NCBI GenBank assembly: GCA_963995505.1
Contig: OZ023182.1
Coordinates: 9,540,707-9,604,706 of the forward strand
Source: Hypericum androsaemum
Lineage: Eukaryota; Streptophyta; Magnoliopsida; Malpighiales; Hypericaceae
Reading direction: 5' to 3'
DNA length: 64,000 bases
Shown here: piece by piece, positions 1 through 12,620 of the stretch
How the letters are laid out: each line of letters starts with the position of its first letter
Position numbering within the stretch: position 1 is the stretch's first letter
Position numbers and translations under genes: made by a program
Notes under the pieces: model-generated
What the model saw: the letters and a program-made list of their open reading frames with translations, nothing else
Told to the model about the DNA's origin: nothing
Databases searched by the model: none

Positions 1-2134
1 AGCCACAACAACTTCTGTCACAAAGCCATTTAACTCTTTATGTGACCTCCAATTTTTTTATACTAAAATTAACTCAAAATAATTTTGTTAAAATGAAATT
101 GCTGAAGAATATCATATTGATTAACGGTGGTGTTTCGGCCAAATTTGTAGATAATTAATTAACTCAAAATTTGTGGGCTAAGATACAAATATTCATAAGT
201 TTTATTCAGCTTAAATTTGAACTACAGCTCAAATTCCGTAAAGAATAAATCTAAGGCCTTTGAATGTTGGTTTTAAAAATTCAGATGTACAAGTTTGTGC
301 AAGTAATAAAGGTAACAGGAAGGAACGTATTACGTATTAGATTGTAAATATTATTTCCCGGGCACTACTGAACCTAGTATACGAGAGTTAGGTGAACATT
401 TTAATTTTAGTCTAGAGGGGTTTCTATCTGCTTCCTATTTACCGACTTTTTGCCCAACTTCCGGTCAGACGACAAACTAACAACTCTTAAAAAGTTTTCT
501 TCTTTTGACCAGAGCAACCACTTTTGTTGAATGTAGTTAGGTAGGAGATTACCCGTCTCTTTCACAGATTAACCAAACATCAACAAATTAACTTGTTACC
601 AAAATTTCATTGTCCACCAATTTTACATTTTCAATGACACTACCATAACATTATTCGCTTAAAAATGGCCAAAATAACTTACACTTGCGAAGGAAATAAA
701 TATACTTAGCTTCCTTATGGTAGAAAAAGGAAAAAAAAATCTCCGGTGAAGCTATTCCCGTGGCGAGCAAGCCATAAACTGGAATGTATTCTAAAAAAAT
801 TTCTCAAAAAAGCTATAAACTGGAAAGTCACGTGACCTTGATTTTGACGAAAACGCTATAAATGGTGGTCCTCTTTTCATCTAAAGTGATAAAAATAATT
901 TCAAAGCTAATAAATAATACATTATTTACTGAGAAGAGACGAGAAATAGTGAAATACTGGTCGGGCACATAGATTAAATTCGAAATTTTTAGTTAAGTTA
1001 AAATAATTTATAATTTATGTGTTCTGTATTGAGTTAAATGATATTTTTTTTTAGAAATGGAGGGATAAGCCTCTTGTATATAAATATGAAAATAAACACA
1101 CTTACATTTTAAATAACTTTTTACCTGTAACTCAGTCTCCTACCTAACGGTTCCTTATTGTGATGGATATTACTTGGCGCGAGATCCTTTCTTTCGATAT
1201 TGATACCGCTAAACTTGCGAGAAGAAAGAACACTTCGACAAGGTAAAAACTCGCCTTGACGTTGATACCGCTGAACTTGATAGTTTAATCCGCCTTTCTT
1301 TTATCCAGTATCTGTTATAATAATCAATGAAAAACGAGAAATTGAAAATATAACTCATTATTAGTTGAACATGCGCAGTCCCCACCCCCAAAAAAGACAT
1401 GTTTTACTTTTTTGAACCATGAAATCTGCTTTAGAAAAGAAAAGCGACGATGGGCCTCTGATTTTCACATCCGAGGTAGCCCACGGCCTTTACTTGCCGC
1501 GTTGTGGATAACGAGGGCACGTCAACCAACGGGCGATGACTATAAGCCCATAACAAATAATGGACTCAAGTTCCACTCGTCTTTCCTTTTTTTTTACCGC
1601 GTTGAAAAATATTTGCGACCAAAATAGATGATTCGAAATCAAAACGTAACCAGTCAAGTCAGATCAGATTTTCACGGGCTAAAACATGTCCTCCCAATTC
1701 TCTCTCGTTGGAGGGTACTACTGCGTCCCTCGTAAATCTCGGGCCGTCGAGAAGTTTGTCCGTGACAAACATTCTCTGTTAGTCCCATGATATTTGAGTT
1801 GGCGCCCCACCTAGTCCACGTACAAGTTAGACCTTCACCCCTCTGCCAGCTGAAGGCCAGTTACTTACAGGAGCGGGGAGGGGTAAATGGTTTTCTAAAC
1901 TACTTAGTTTCTAGCTGGTCCAAAAATGCATTGTTTCGAGAATTGGTCAAAGTGTTAATGTACTTGGATTCACATAACAAAAAATTTTAATTTAAATTTT
2001 ACGAATGTAAAAACAATCTTTCTCTTAAAATAGAGTCGATGATACTCCACTGATACTAGAGATTAAAAAGAATGCATTGTTTCGGAAGTTATAAAAGACA
2101 CGGGATTAAGTTTCGTGGTAAGAAACAATAGTGG

Positions 2135-2187
<53 letters not shown>

Positions 2188-2930
2188 CAATAGTGGATGC
2201 ACGTGAGAAACGGAGTATTTGGCGTCTTGCCGGTGCTGGCGATCCATAACCAAATATGTGTGGGGTTGAAAGGCAACTTCACAGTATCTCTTGTCGGTCA
2301 CGGCACAGCCCACTGATAATTATCATTTGTTTGGAATAGCTACGTGTAATACTGCAACTCAAAAGATATGGTCACGGGACAACAATTACAACTACTCCAA
2401 GTTGAGTTTACTCAATTAAATGTACGAAATTTTTTTTTAACAAATATTTGAAGTTGTATGCAAAATTTTCAAGATCACGTTTCTCCAATTTATACATCGA
2501 AGTTCCGCTACTATTGACTCTGGCTCAGGCATTGACCACCACCGGAAGTGCGGCAGTTGGAAACCGCTGTATATTTTTGGGCTGCCTCTTTTTCCCCAAT
2601 TTAATTGATGGGTGAATAATGCAGAGAGAGCAGCAAGTTAGGTGGACGCACTGCATTCCAATAAAGGGATGGATTAAAGTTTGCACCCACCTGCTTTTAA
2701 TGATATCCCATTTTCAGAAATGCATGCGTTTTTATTTTACTCCATGGGATTGGTCTATGTGAGTCCCATATGCTTCAATCATTACGATAAGGGGACGCAA
2801 ATTACTATCCATCTCCTCTTTATTGCGAGTTTGCAGAGTCTTTTTTCGCAGATGGTCGTCTTCACTGACAATTCTGAGAATGGAGTTTTCGGGATATATT
2901 TTAGTTGTCTAGAGTCCAACCAGAAAATGC
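1..2930. other. Intergenic, no gene recognised
   Basis: AT-rich sequence with only short open frames on both strands, none showing a recognisable domain, codon bias or splice context. The only clear structure is the TA microsatellite near 2.14-2.18 kb. Confidence 0.6.
2137..2183. repeat. (TA)n microsatellite flanked by a 15-bp direct repeat
   Basis: About 47 bp of uninterrupted TA. The 15-mer gaaacaatagtggat occurs immediately on both sides (2122-2136 and 2184-2198), so the tract lies inside a short duplication. Confidence 0.9.
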
Positions 2931-4768
2931 TTCAATTTGGGCATTTGGAGTTGCCATAAAACGCTCAAAACAGAGCATTCACAATTAGAAAAATGATCTC
3001 TTGAGCGTGTTTGGGTATAAGTTGTGTCCCCACATCGAGAGACCGGATTAAGTGGGGACTAAAGAAAATTTGTCCCCATGTGGGGATTAAATTTTGGGCT
3101 GTCAGATTCGATTGTAAAAGAATATCTTTAAATCTGATGGTCAATAACATATCAGGCGATAATGGTTTGCATGCAAAGTGATATTGGTTTGCATGCAAAG
3201 TGATATTGGTTTGCATGTGAAATGATATTGATTTGAACGTGTAACAATATTGGTGTAATATTGGTTAGTTTGCATGTGTAATGATATTTGTTTGCATGTG
3301 ACCGTAATATTAGTTTGCTTTAATCTTTATTAGTACAGACTAACCTAGTCTCCACCAAATCTGCCCTCACATCGCGTCTCGAATTTGGCACAGCTTGTGC
3401 TCTGACTTTACTGGAAAAGGGATAAGCTCCCCTTTTCTGGTAAATCAATACCAATGCTTGCTAGTGTAAATTATTGAGCTTGTCGTAAAATATAAATAGT
3501 TCCTAATATACATCTAGGGCGGGTAGCATCAAAGTTGTAAAAAATAACAAGACGGGCTAAGCGACCCAACACATCATAATACGTTTATATGTAATAACGT
3601 TTTTAATATACCATTTTAAATGAATGAGTATTTTTTAGACTACAGAAATTTTTTAATAAAATAATCTGATGTAAAGTGATAACTCTTCTAAATTGATATA
3701 AAAAATTTTGGTCCCGAATTGAGACCAATATTAAAATTTAATAATTTCTCTATTATAATAGCTAATATTTTTTACAAATATTATAGCGCTAAATCGGAGT
3801 GCCGATTTTTGCAAAAAATAAAATTTACAACACTTGTTTGTTATTAAATTTTAGTATATAATTACTGAAATTTTATTAAATTTTAGTAAATTTCAGTGAC
3901 ATATCATCACTTATTTGACATCAAATATCATTTAAAATACCATGTTATTAATTATTTGACTTCTTTTGAACCATTTCTATTTATAATTAATTATTTTTAA
4001 ATAGAATGTCTAATTTAAATTGAAACCCAAAAATACATTAATTTAAACATATACAATAAAACCTCTTTAAGGACATTTCATAAATTACTTTGTTTATATT
4101 CAAATAACATAAAATCTTGGCTTATAGCGTCATTCAAATGCTACACTCGATTGAAATATATTTTTTATAACAATACGTCAATCATAAGGGTCATTTGAAG
4201 ACGATTGAAAAGATGAATAGTTATATAAATTTAGCAAAGAAGCAAATCTAGCAGAAATTAATGTCTTAAAATTTATTTTTTGTAAAAATCGGGACGACCG
4301 AGATTTAGCACTATAATATTCTGAAAAAATATTGTTTATTACGATAGAGTAGTTATTAAATTTTAACACTGGTCCTAACTCGAGACCAAAATTTTTAATA
4401 AATTTAGAAGAGTTATCACTTTACATGAGATCATTGTATACAAGTTTTATTGTAGTCTCTAAAGTACTCATTCATTTAAAATGGTATATTGAAAACGTTA
4501 TTACATATACGTATTAACCAATCAAATGATTCGTTGGGTCGCTTACCCAGTAGTATTATTTTTTACAACTTTGATGCTACCAGAATTTACACTAGCTGGC
4601 ATTGATAATTTGATATTGGTAATTAATTTACCAGAAAAGGGGGAGTGAAGCCAGAGCACAAGCCGAGCCAAACCCGAGGCTCGATGTGGGGACAACTTAT
4701 ACCAAAAAAGGCTCAAGAGAACGCTATATTTTGCGCATTTTATGGCAACTCCAAACGACCAAACTGAA
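2931..4768. mobile_element. 1.8-kb palindromic (long inverted repeat) element
   Basis: The two ends are inverted copies: the left starts ttcaatttgggcatttgg and the reverse complement of the right starts ttcagtttggtcgtttgg. Further in, both arms share the blocks 'accccttttctggtaaat'-like, 'catcaaagttgtaaaa', 'gcgacccaac' and a long AT-rich stretch, so homology runs through most of each arm (about 3400-3850 against 4270-4640). The left arm also carries a private minisatellite (3160-3310). No coding capacity is visible. It is probably a non-autonomous foldback or Mutator-like DNA element. No convincing TSD was found, so the superfamily is open. Confidence 0.7.
3160..3310. repeat. Minisatellite, unit about 22 bp
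   Basis: Repeated units of the type 'atattggtttgcatgcaaag', about six degenerate copies. They are confined to the left arm of the palindromic element and absent from its right arm. Confidence 0.75.
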
Positions 4769-4940
4769 GGTTTTTTGTTCGGACCCCAGGTAGGTAAAAC
4801 ATGCTCGAGAACCCTATTTTCAAAATTGTAAGTGAAGATGACCCCTCTGCAAAAAAAAGACTCGAGTTTCTATTGTAATTGCTCTCGTCGCCGATTATTC
4901 TTTTCCGGTGGCCTCAATTCCTCTAAAGAAATAGTCAAAT

Positions 4941-6139
4941 TAGGGATGACAATAGGTATGGTAGGGTAGTATATTGGTAGGGCTTTATCTATATCCTAAT
5001 TTTTGGAGTTGTATCCATATCATATCACCGACCCTACAAATTTTTTATTATTAGATACATTCCGTACTTTCCACGAAACCAAGGATTTATAGGCTCCCCA
5101 GGGTATGACCTTTTAACGTTCCACATTTTGATAATTTTTATGCACAAAATTAATTTTTATATAAAATTTAAATAAATTTAAAATATCTACTACGTTACAC
5201 GCCAACATTCAATAGAAAAATATAAAAATTAAAATTTGATATTTAATTTAAATGGTACTAAGTTCTTCTTTTTAAGTTTTACATACATAAATAATTCAAC
5301 AAAAAAATATATAGAAAGTGTGCTTCTAGTGATCTAACTAGAGCACTTTCCAAAATGTAACCTACTTCAATTAGCAATTATTATCCTACCTCCGGTGCTA
5401 AAGATACTTTCTGAGACAACACTAGATACAACACGTCAACATTCAATAGAAAAATAAAAAACCAAAATTTGATATTTAATTTAAATGGCACTAAGTTCTT
5501 CTTTTTAAGTTTTACATACATAAATAATTCAACAAAAAGAAATATATAGAAAGTGTGCTTCTAGTGATCTAACTAGAGCACTTTAACTGTAACCTACTTC
5601 GATGAGCTATTATTATCCTATCTCCTATGACAAAGACACTTTCCGAGACAACACTAGAAACAACACGTCAACATTAAATAGAAAAATAAAAAAACTAAAA
5701 TTTGATATTTAATTTAAATGGTACTAAGTTCTTCTTTTTAAGTTTTACATACATAAATAATTCAACAACAAGAATATATAGAAAGTGTGCTTCTACTGAT
5801 CTAACTAGAGCACTTTCTGAAATGTAACCTAAGAAAGTGTGCTTCTACTGATTTAACTAGAGCACTTTCTGAAATGTAACCTACTTCGATGAGTGCTTAT
5901 TATCCTACCTCTTGTGCTAAAGACACTTTTCGAGACAATACTAGACACAATAATAAATTGCACACATGGTCTAATTAGAGTAGGTTCTAAAGCAGGGTAA
6001 AAGGGTAATGGTAGACCCTATTTCTAAATATGGATTCATAGACATATCCTACCATAAATCCAGTCAAAGTCAACAAACCTTATACTCACAGGGAAAAAGT
6101 AGGGTCCAACCCATAGGATGAATATTTCAGCTATCCCTA
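4941..6139. mobile_element. hAT-like non-autonomous transposon, 1.2 kb, 8-bp TSD
   Basis: The ends are short inverted repeats (TAGGGATGAC at the left, GCTATCCCTA at the right). A perfect 8-bp target duplication agtcaaat lies at 4933-4940 and 6140-6147. TAGGG-type termini with 8-bp TSDs are typical of the hAT superfamily. The interior has no transposase and is dominated by three tandem copies of a 233-bp unit. Confidence 0.88.
5201..5900. repeat. Three tandem copies of a ~233-bp unit inside the hAT-like element
   Basis: The motif caacatt(c/a)aatagaaaaa recurs at about 5203, 5437 and 5669, each followed by the same AT-rich block and 'agaaagtgtgcttcta'. The last copy also contains a local ~55-bp duplication (5775-5830 and 5831-5880). 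Confidence 0.85.
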
Positions 6140-6147
6140 AGTCAAAT

Positions 6148-7737
6148 TTTCATATTGTAAATGAGATTCGGCCTTAAATTAATATTTTAACGACATTTAA
6201 CTTTTATTAACTGTTAATCAGATAGTTGTACTCGATTTATGTCAGTTGTATATTTTAACGTCGTTTATCGTATAATGCAGTGGGCCAAAGCAGCAAACTT
6301 GCACGCTGTCTAAATCTGTTATATTATATTCCCTAAAAAAATCTGTTATATTAAGACCATGTGCATCCGCGTCCCCAACCCCTAGGTCGGGCGCCACCTG
6401 AAAAAAAAGAGAGAAGAAACACAGCTTGTGGAGCGCCCTGCGTATCAGTGGGGCTCTCAGGCACCCCTTGACACGCCGTCTCGACCCCGCTTATGTAGAT
6501 TTTTTTCTTTTCTATTTACTTAGTTATACTCGGTACAATATCATTCGTATAAATAAATTTTTTAGATATTATTTGTGTGGTTAAAAAAATTAGAGTTATC
6601 TTTAACAATATGAAAATTAGTATTTTCAAAAATATCTATAAATAGAGCCCAATATTGACATATTTTGATACACAATATTGTATTCCAACTTTTATAATCT
6701 TAATTTTTTTTACTGAAAATAATTTTTTTCTTGTTATAATTACGAAATAAGCATATGTAGATGAGATAAATTAATTATTTATTCTGTGTTCTAGGTAGTC
6801 GGAGCACGTTGCTGATGTGGATAGAAAAATATTTAATTGGATTGAGTTGATGCGAATAAACTGGTAGTCTAAGAAACACCTATCTCTATCTTTTTTTGAG
6901 GGTCAAAAACCTATCGCTATCTAATCGAGGAAATTTTTCAATAGATTTTTTTCTCGAAGCCTGCAAAATTCTTCAATAGTTGCTCCAAAGGTCCCAAGGC
7001 CTAGAGCTGACAGGCCTTGTCTCAAAGGAAGTAGGTGCAGGTGTAAGCTCTGAGATGGATCACATTGATTGGCTCAGCTTTCACATTTATAAGCTCGATA
7101 AAAGCTGACTTCCCCCCCAAAAAATCAATTAATAGCTTCCTAACTATTTGAAAATTCAATTAAAAGAACACCATAAAGTTTTAAGGTTTAATTGTTTTAC
7201 GACATTATTAGTATCTTATAATTCTTATACGAGACTAATCACATTAGCTATTTGGCTTAGGACCACTATTAGGTAAATGTTCGAACTGAACCAGGAAAAT
7301 AGTGGTGTCTGTTCACATTACAGCCTATTATATTACTCATGTACTCTCTCAAATATGGGGATTAAGATAAAAGACCATTCAAACCTCAATTAATTTTAAA
7401 ATGTAGTTCAGATTAGTTTGCACTAATCTGAACGTAAGTCACGCAACCAAATTTTTCCTGCTGTTTTTTTGGAAGATAACTATTTCTTCCTCTTTGACCA
7501 CTTGATAGACCTTGGAGTCAAAATCTCCACCGTAAAAGGACGTCAATTTCTTAAAAACCTCGAGTAAATCCAAGCAAAGTCTTCCAAGTATGGCCACATC
7601 ATAACTATAATTTGGTATTGTCAAATTAATACAATTTCTTCGTCTACTTTCTAATGATATGCCTTGCACAATTCCTTTATCTCAGATTTTATTAAATTTA
7701 GCATCGAAGGCCCACCATTTTTTCTCATTTCAATGCA
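6148..7737. other. Intergenic, upstream of the LRR gene
   Basis: Mostly AT-rich with no supported gene. A short GC-richer patch at 6360-6490 is unexplained. A 76-residue minus frame at 7439-7669 has no recognisable similarity. The promoter of the downstream LRR gene must lie here, but no TATA box can be assigned with confidence. Confidence 0.5.
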
Positions 7738-7857
7738 GTGGCATTATTTTGGGCAACCTTACAAGCAAACCCATCAACTCAAGTGTTACCTTGCTTTCCC
7801 AAACTGAAAGGGAAAACAAAGAGAGAGATTGAGAGAACACCCACCAAAAAAAAAATA

Positions 7858-9105
7858 ATGGAGAAGAAGGGCTGGCTCCTGGCATTTCTCCTCCTCATCC
7901 TCTCCCACCAAACAGTCCCTAGAGAGGCAGCTAGTTTTGGTGTTGGTGGTGGAGTTGGAGTCCAAATAGGCAATGCAGGTGGTGGAGGTGGTGTTTGGAT
8001 TGGTGGTGGAAGTGGAACCACTCCCTCCTCCTCCTCCTCCTCTTCTTCATCCAACCTCAACTCTGCCTATGCAGCCCTCCAAGCCTGGAAGTTGGCCATA
8101 ACTGATGACCCACTAAGGATTTTGGACACTTGGAATGGGACTAATGTGTGCTCTTACAAGGGTGTGTTCTGTGGTAACAATCCATCGTCATCATCATCCA
8201 CTGGTCCAGTAGTAGTTGCAGGTATAGATCTCAACCATGCAAACCTTCAAGGAAGTCTTGTTAAGGAGCTCTCTGTCCTTACAGATATGTCTCTACTTCA
8301 CCTTAACAGCAACAGGTTCTCTGGCTCAGTCCCTGACAGCTTCAAGGAGCTTAGTTCTCTCAGGGAGCTGGACTTGAGCAACAACCATTTATCTGGCCCT
8401 TTCCCTTCAGCCACTCTCTACATTCCAAACCTCATGTACTTGGACCTCAGGTTCAACAGCTTCTCAGGGGAAATTCCTGATGAGCTCTTCACCAGGAAGC
8501 TTGATGCTATCTTCCTCAACAATAATAATTTTGGTGGGGAAGTGCCTCAGAGCTTGGGGAGCTCTCCTGCTTCTGTGATTAACCTGGCTAACAACGAGCT
8601 GGAGGGAAACCTGCCTGCTACTTTTGGCTTGATGAGCACCAGGTTGAAGGAGATTTTGTTCATTAACAATCGGATAACAGGGTGCATCCCCGAGGGAATT
8701 GGGCTCTTCTCTGAGGTGCAAGTCTTTGATGTGAGCTATAACTCTCTGATGGGTCACTTGCCGGACACAATCTCTTGCTTGGACCAGATTGAGGTCCTCA
8801 ACCTGGGTCACAACAAGCTCTCAGGGGAGCTCCCGGAGCTGATTTGTTCGATAAGGAGCTTGCTGAATCTCACTGTTGCTTACAATTTCTTCTCAGGGTT
8901 CAGCCAAGACTGCACCAGGTTGTTCTATAGGAATGTGGGTTTCGACTTCGCGGATAATTGCATCCCTGGAAGGAACATGCAGAGGCCACAACCTGAGTGT
9001 TCTGGGATTCCAGGAGGTGGGCTTAGCTGCCTTAGAATTCCTGTTGTTCAGCCTCTTGTTTGTGGGACATTGTTGGAGAGGTTAAGAGCTAATCTAAGTC
9101 CTTGA
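7858..9105 (+). CDS. Secreted leucine-rich-repeat protein (LRX-like without extensin domain; At4g06744/At4g29240 type)
   Basis: A single-exon gene of 415 residues. I chose the ATG at 7858 because it starts directly before a signal peptide (MEKKGWLLAFLLLILS, then cleavage near residue 24). An in-frame ATG at 7738 would add 40 residues that hide the signal. After the signal come a Gly-rich stretch and a Ser run (TCC repeats, about 8023-8047). Next is the N-terminal cap with a WNGTNVCSYKGVFC-type cysteine pair, then about ten plant-type LRRs (LxxLxLxxNxLxGxxP; for example LRELDLSNNHLSGPFP) to about 8890. A C-terminal cysteine cluster closes it. The LRR part matches the N-terminal half of leucine-rich-repeat extensins, but there is no Ser-Pro4 tail. 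By family it should act in the cell wall or apoplast. Ligand and partners are unknown. The phosphatase gene is convergent downstream. Confidence 0.93.
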   Translation: MEKKGWLLAFLLLILSHQTVPREAASFGVGGGVGVQIGNAGGGGGVWIGGGSGTTPSSSSSSSSSNLNSAYAALQAWKLAITDDPLRILDTWNGTNVCSYKGVFCGNNPSSSSSTGPVVVAGIDLNHANLQGSLVKELSVLTDMSLLHLNSNRFSGSVPDSFKELSSLRELDLSNNHLSGPFPSATLYIPNLMYLDLRFNSFSGEIPDELFTRKLDAIFLNNNNFGGEVPQSLGSSPASVINLANNELEGNLPATFGLMSTRLKEILFINNRITGCIPEGIGLFSEVQVFDVSYNSLMGHLPDTISCLDQIEVLNLGHNKLSGELPELICSIRSLLNLTVAYNFFSGFSQDCTRLFYRNVGFDFADNCIPGRNMQRPQPECSGIPGGGLSCLRIPVVQPLVCGTLLERLRANLSP

Positions 9106-9629
9106 GTCTATAATCAATGTCTCTTTGACCTTTGTTTGTGGGTTCGCATGTCACAGATTAACTTGTCAACAGGATGGTGATGCCTGCCTAATTATTTAAC
9201 AGATGCAATTATGGTTCAGTTTCTTCATGCATTGTGTACATGATGCAGTAAATAGCATCTATGATCCTATTCTTTCCCCTTTCTTAAAGTCCTTTGGTTA
9301 AAGACAAGACATGACTACAGAACTGGATGGAGATGGGCAGCATTGATTGTTACCTGTTCTGATATGTATTAATTCAGACTTAGATATTTTATTGAGTCGA
9401 ATTTAATTATAGGAAAAACTCGCTGCTTCAGTTTCATCGATTCCGACGATAAAAAAAAGAGTCTCTCTTCATGATTTCACGGATGACTTGGGAAACTTGA
9501 CGAGGTAAAGGTAAATAAATGCAGGAAATCCAAAGGTAGCAAATTACAGGCCCATCCAATTTGTTCCAACCAAACAACAGTCGGCAGAAGAATCAACGTT
9601 AAAATTATGAGCAATTCAACGCAGTTTGT
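9106..9629. other. Convergent intergenic region (3' ends of two genes)
   Basis: About 520 bp separate the stop of the LRR gene (+) from the stop of the phosphatase gene (-). It holds AATAAA-like signals (for example near 9513) and must contain both 3' UTRs. No other gene is seen. Confidence 0.6.
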
Positions 9630-11191
9630 TCAGGCGATGTAATACATTGGATTTGGGAGCTTAAAGGACCTCTCAGCAACAGCAAAGCCTAGTAAATCAC
9701 TCCATTGGTCTCCAGAGGACCCGTGGATCCTATATCCTTCCTCAATTAACTCTGCTCTCTTCTCGGACTTGTATAGAGTCGCTGTTTTGCCTGCATCCGA
9801 ATCTCCCCTGCATCGTGAAACAATATCTGAACGATTGATCATTCGTCATCGACGGTTCAAAGCAGCAACAATACCCAGGTAGACAAACCGACCCGTAGAT
9901 CACACTGATGAAGAGTTATTATAGCTTAACCAGGCGTGACGAGTTCAGCAAAACACTACAACCACGTAGACAGAATATACCTTAGAATTAGCTCCTTCCA
10001 GTCGCTGTAACCCGAGGCTAGAAGATCCTCGACGGTGGCGTTCCTTGCGTACTCGTTTCTCCCAGTTAACAGGAAGAGGGTGAATCCCATCTGCTTTAGC
10101 TCATTGTACAAATTCAAGCTCGCTGGTAGTGCAGGTGCTTCTGCTGATTCCACCCAAACGTCGAATGTGGTTTCATTGAATTCTGATCTATGTTCAAACC
10201 CGAATAGGAACAAAAGGAAGAAAGTAACTCAGTCAACACAGATATGAATATTTTCTAACAGCCCAAAGTATCGGCAAGATTCAGACACAGACGTTGTTGC
10301 ACTGTGATTAGAACACAACTAGCTGTGATCGGATGTAGGGGTAGGGCGCGACCCACAAAGGTATAGATATTTCTGTTATTCCTAATTGCATCCAAGCAAT
10401 GAAAGGACTTCTGGGCTGGGCCGGCTCGCGACAGATTCCGGCACAATAAGCCCACCCTCTCTCAATAATTGGCAGAAGTACGGCACAAATGATATCTCTT
10501 ACGTGTAAGCTTCTTACTGGATAGATCAAACATAAGGACAAACAAGACAAGGACAAAAACAAACAAAGGGAATCTGACGCGACGCGCGGTCCTAACCACG
10601 TGCATCCAACCCCCACAAAGCGACAAAAATCCAGACAATCTCAACCGTCGGATAATTGATCCATCGATCACCAACTCTAATCCTCTACCAATCATTTCCA
10701 GAACCAATCAGATTCGAAGAAACCACGAAAACGCAATCATAGACGTCGTTTCGTCTTTTCTTTTTTCAATATTAATCGCATACAACAGGTACGTACCGGA
10801 AGCCGACGAGCTCGTAATAAGGGAGGTTAGAGAGGAGCGTCTCGTCGATGTCAAACACCCAGGCGTCCATCCCGTCGCCGGCGAGGGCCACGGTCTCGGC
10901 GAATCGGAGGGAGTCGGAGGCGACGACGGCGGAGTCGGAGGGGTAGCGGTCGCCGGTCATGTAATCGGAGACGAAGGAGGCACATCCGTCGGGGATGGTG
11001 GACCAGGACCCGGCGTTGTTGGTCTCGACGGAGAGCCGCCAGGAGTCGCAGTAGAGGGCGGTGTCGTCGGTGTGGGGGCGGGCGGTGGGGAGCTGGATTA
11101 GGCGCTGGGATACGGCGGCGTTTAGGGAGGGGAAGGAGAGGAGGAAGAGAGAGAGGAGGAGGAGGAGGAGGATTGGGTGGTTGCTCGCCAT
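9630..11191 (-). CDS. HAD-superfamily IIIB acid phosphatase (vegetative-storage-protein-like), three exons
   Basis: Coding exons are 11191-10797, 10187-9981 and 9807-9630. The introns have GT-AG ends (donors GTACGT and GTATAT; acceptors CATAG and TGCAG), and the phases (2 then 2) close to 260 codons, so 259 residues. The protein starts with a signal peptide (about residues 1-25). It carries the HAD nucleophile motif DIDET at 114-118, motif II LLTGR at 171-175, the motif III lysine in KSEKR (214-218) and acidic GDQWSD at 233-238. It ends PNPMYYIA, as plant acid phosphatases and VSPs do. Expected role: secreted or vacuolar phosphomonoesterase; the nucleophile Asp is present, so activity is likely. 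Exon 1 is strikingly GC-rich compared with its surroundings. Substrate preference cannot be told. Confidence 0.93.
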
Positions 11192-11889
11192 TCCTTCTCC
11201 TCTCTACTTTTATTATTTGTTTTTAAGGATGGGGTTGCTCGCTCGTATTCAATCTGCCTCCTTCCCCCTTTTTATTCCTTTTTCCGCACGTGCTCCATTG
11301 GTATCCGAAAATTTATTAGTCGAACAATCTCAATTTTATCTTAAAACTGAATTTGATTTCTATACATTGTTAGACCAGAATAATGCTCAACTGGTTGATT
11401 TATTGGCTGGTAGAGAGAAGAAGGAAATTTGTTTAAATGGATTTGGTTCACCACATACATGTATGGATGTTATTCGCGGACCGAATTCCTCTTCAGAATT
11501 TATGTAACACGGTAGATATGAAAGAAGACACGGCACCGTAGCCAAACATTTGAGAAAAGTCCCGGTGCTGATGTTACTTCGCTTACTAACAATTAGTAAT
11601 TGCCAATAATCACGTATTAGATTTTCTTAGTTAAGCATGTAGGCCTAAAAATTCTATGAAGCTTTGGGTTCAATTTATGGAACAAGCAATCAACGAAAAG
11701 CTAAAGTGTTTCACACTATCGTACACTCTAATTATAGTCTACAAGTGTAAAAAGAATATGTTTATTATTGTTTAAGTTGATTAGCGGCCATCTCATTTAG
11801 AATGAATTACCTCCCTCTTAGAAAAGGTATGTTGCGTTGAATCTTCAACATCCTCACTTATTGAAAATATTTTGACCAGTAGAAATAGA
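11192..11889. other. Upstream region of the phosphatase gene
   Basis: Contains the phosphatase promoter (minus strand), with an AT-rich TTAAAAACAAATAATAAAAG stretch about 15-35 bp upstream of the ATG. A plus-strand frame through 11507 gives a peptide I do not recognise and do not call. Some sequence after 11640 may belong to the 5' part of the LINE that becomes recognisable at 11890. Confidence 0.4.
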
Positions 11890-11983
11890 TATCTAAGAGA
11901 GGCATTAGGCAGGGGATTCTCTTTCCTCCTTCCTATTTTTATTTATCTCTCATGCATTTTTTCATTATGTGAGTCACTTCAAA

Positions 11984-12487
11984 TAGGGGTGAGTTCGGTG
12001 CGGTTTTGCGGTGTGAAAATTCACACCGAATCGCACTTTTGATTTTGCAAAAATTCACACCGTTGGTGTGGCAGTTTCAAAGAAAACCGCATTGGTGCAG
12101 TTTGATGGTTTTGCGATTTCATAGTGCAGTTTGCACTAAAAATTGGGCCCATTTCGTTAAGTCTATTTAGTGGGCCCAAATTTGAAAAGAAGTCTCCTTC
12201 TTCACACACGACGTTTATGGGACAAAAAAAATTTATATGCTAAAACAAAACGACATCGTTTTTTCACATAATACATGTATACTAAAACGGCATCATTTTA
12301 ATTTATCAGTTTCGCGGTCGGTTGGTGTGGTTTGAGACTGACACCGAAACCACACCGCACCAAATCAGTTTTGATTTGAAACCGCACCACGAAACTATTT
12401 AAGTGTGCGGTTTGGATTTTTTCGGTCAGTCGGTTTCGCGGTCGGTCAGTCAATTTCACAGTTTTGCGGATTTCAAGCTCACCCCTA
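11984..12487. mobile_element. hAT-like MITE, 504 bp, 8-bp TSD
   Basis: Termini TAGGGGTGAG (left) and CTCACCCCTA (right), with a perfect 8-bp TSD acttcaaa at 11976-11983 and 12488-12495. The interior carries repeated 'cggttt(t/c)gcgg' motifs and no coding sequence. Inserted in the LINE RT domain. Confidence 0.9.
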
Positions 12488-12620
12488 ACTTCAAAGATGT
12501 GGGGGCTATTTATGGTTTTGCTCTTAGTAGACACTGCCCGTCACTTACTCACATTCTTTTTACGGACAATACTCTACTTTTTGGTCAAGCTACTACTAAT
12601 GAAGCTAGAGTGCTCAAAAT

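Noticed and set aside
2681..2959. 92-residue plus-strand frame
   Set aside because: No domain or codon bias, and it runs into the palindromic element.
7738..7857. Upstream in-frame ATG of the LRR gene, adding 40 residues
   Set aside because: The extra residues are basic and lack family similarity, and they would bury the signal peptide that begins at 7858.
7779..8811. Minus-strand frames under the LRR gene
   Set aside because: Shadows of the repetitive Gly/Ser and LRR coding sequence.
11061..11507. 148-residue plus-strand frame
   Set aside because: Its first part is antisense to phosphatase exon 1 and its promoter; the rest has no recognisable similarity.
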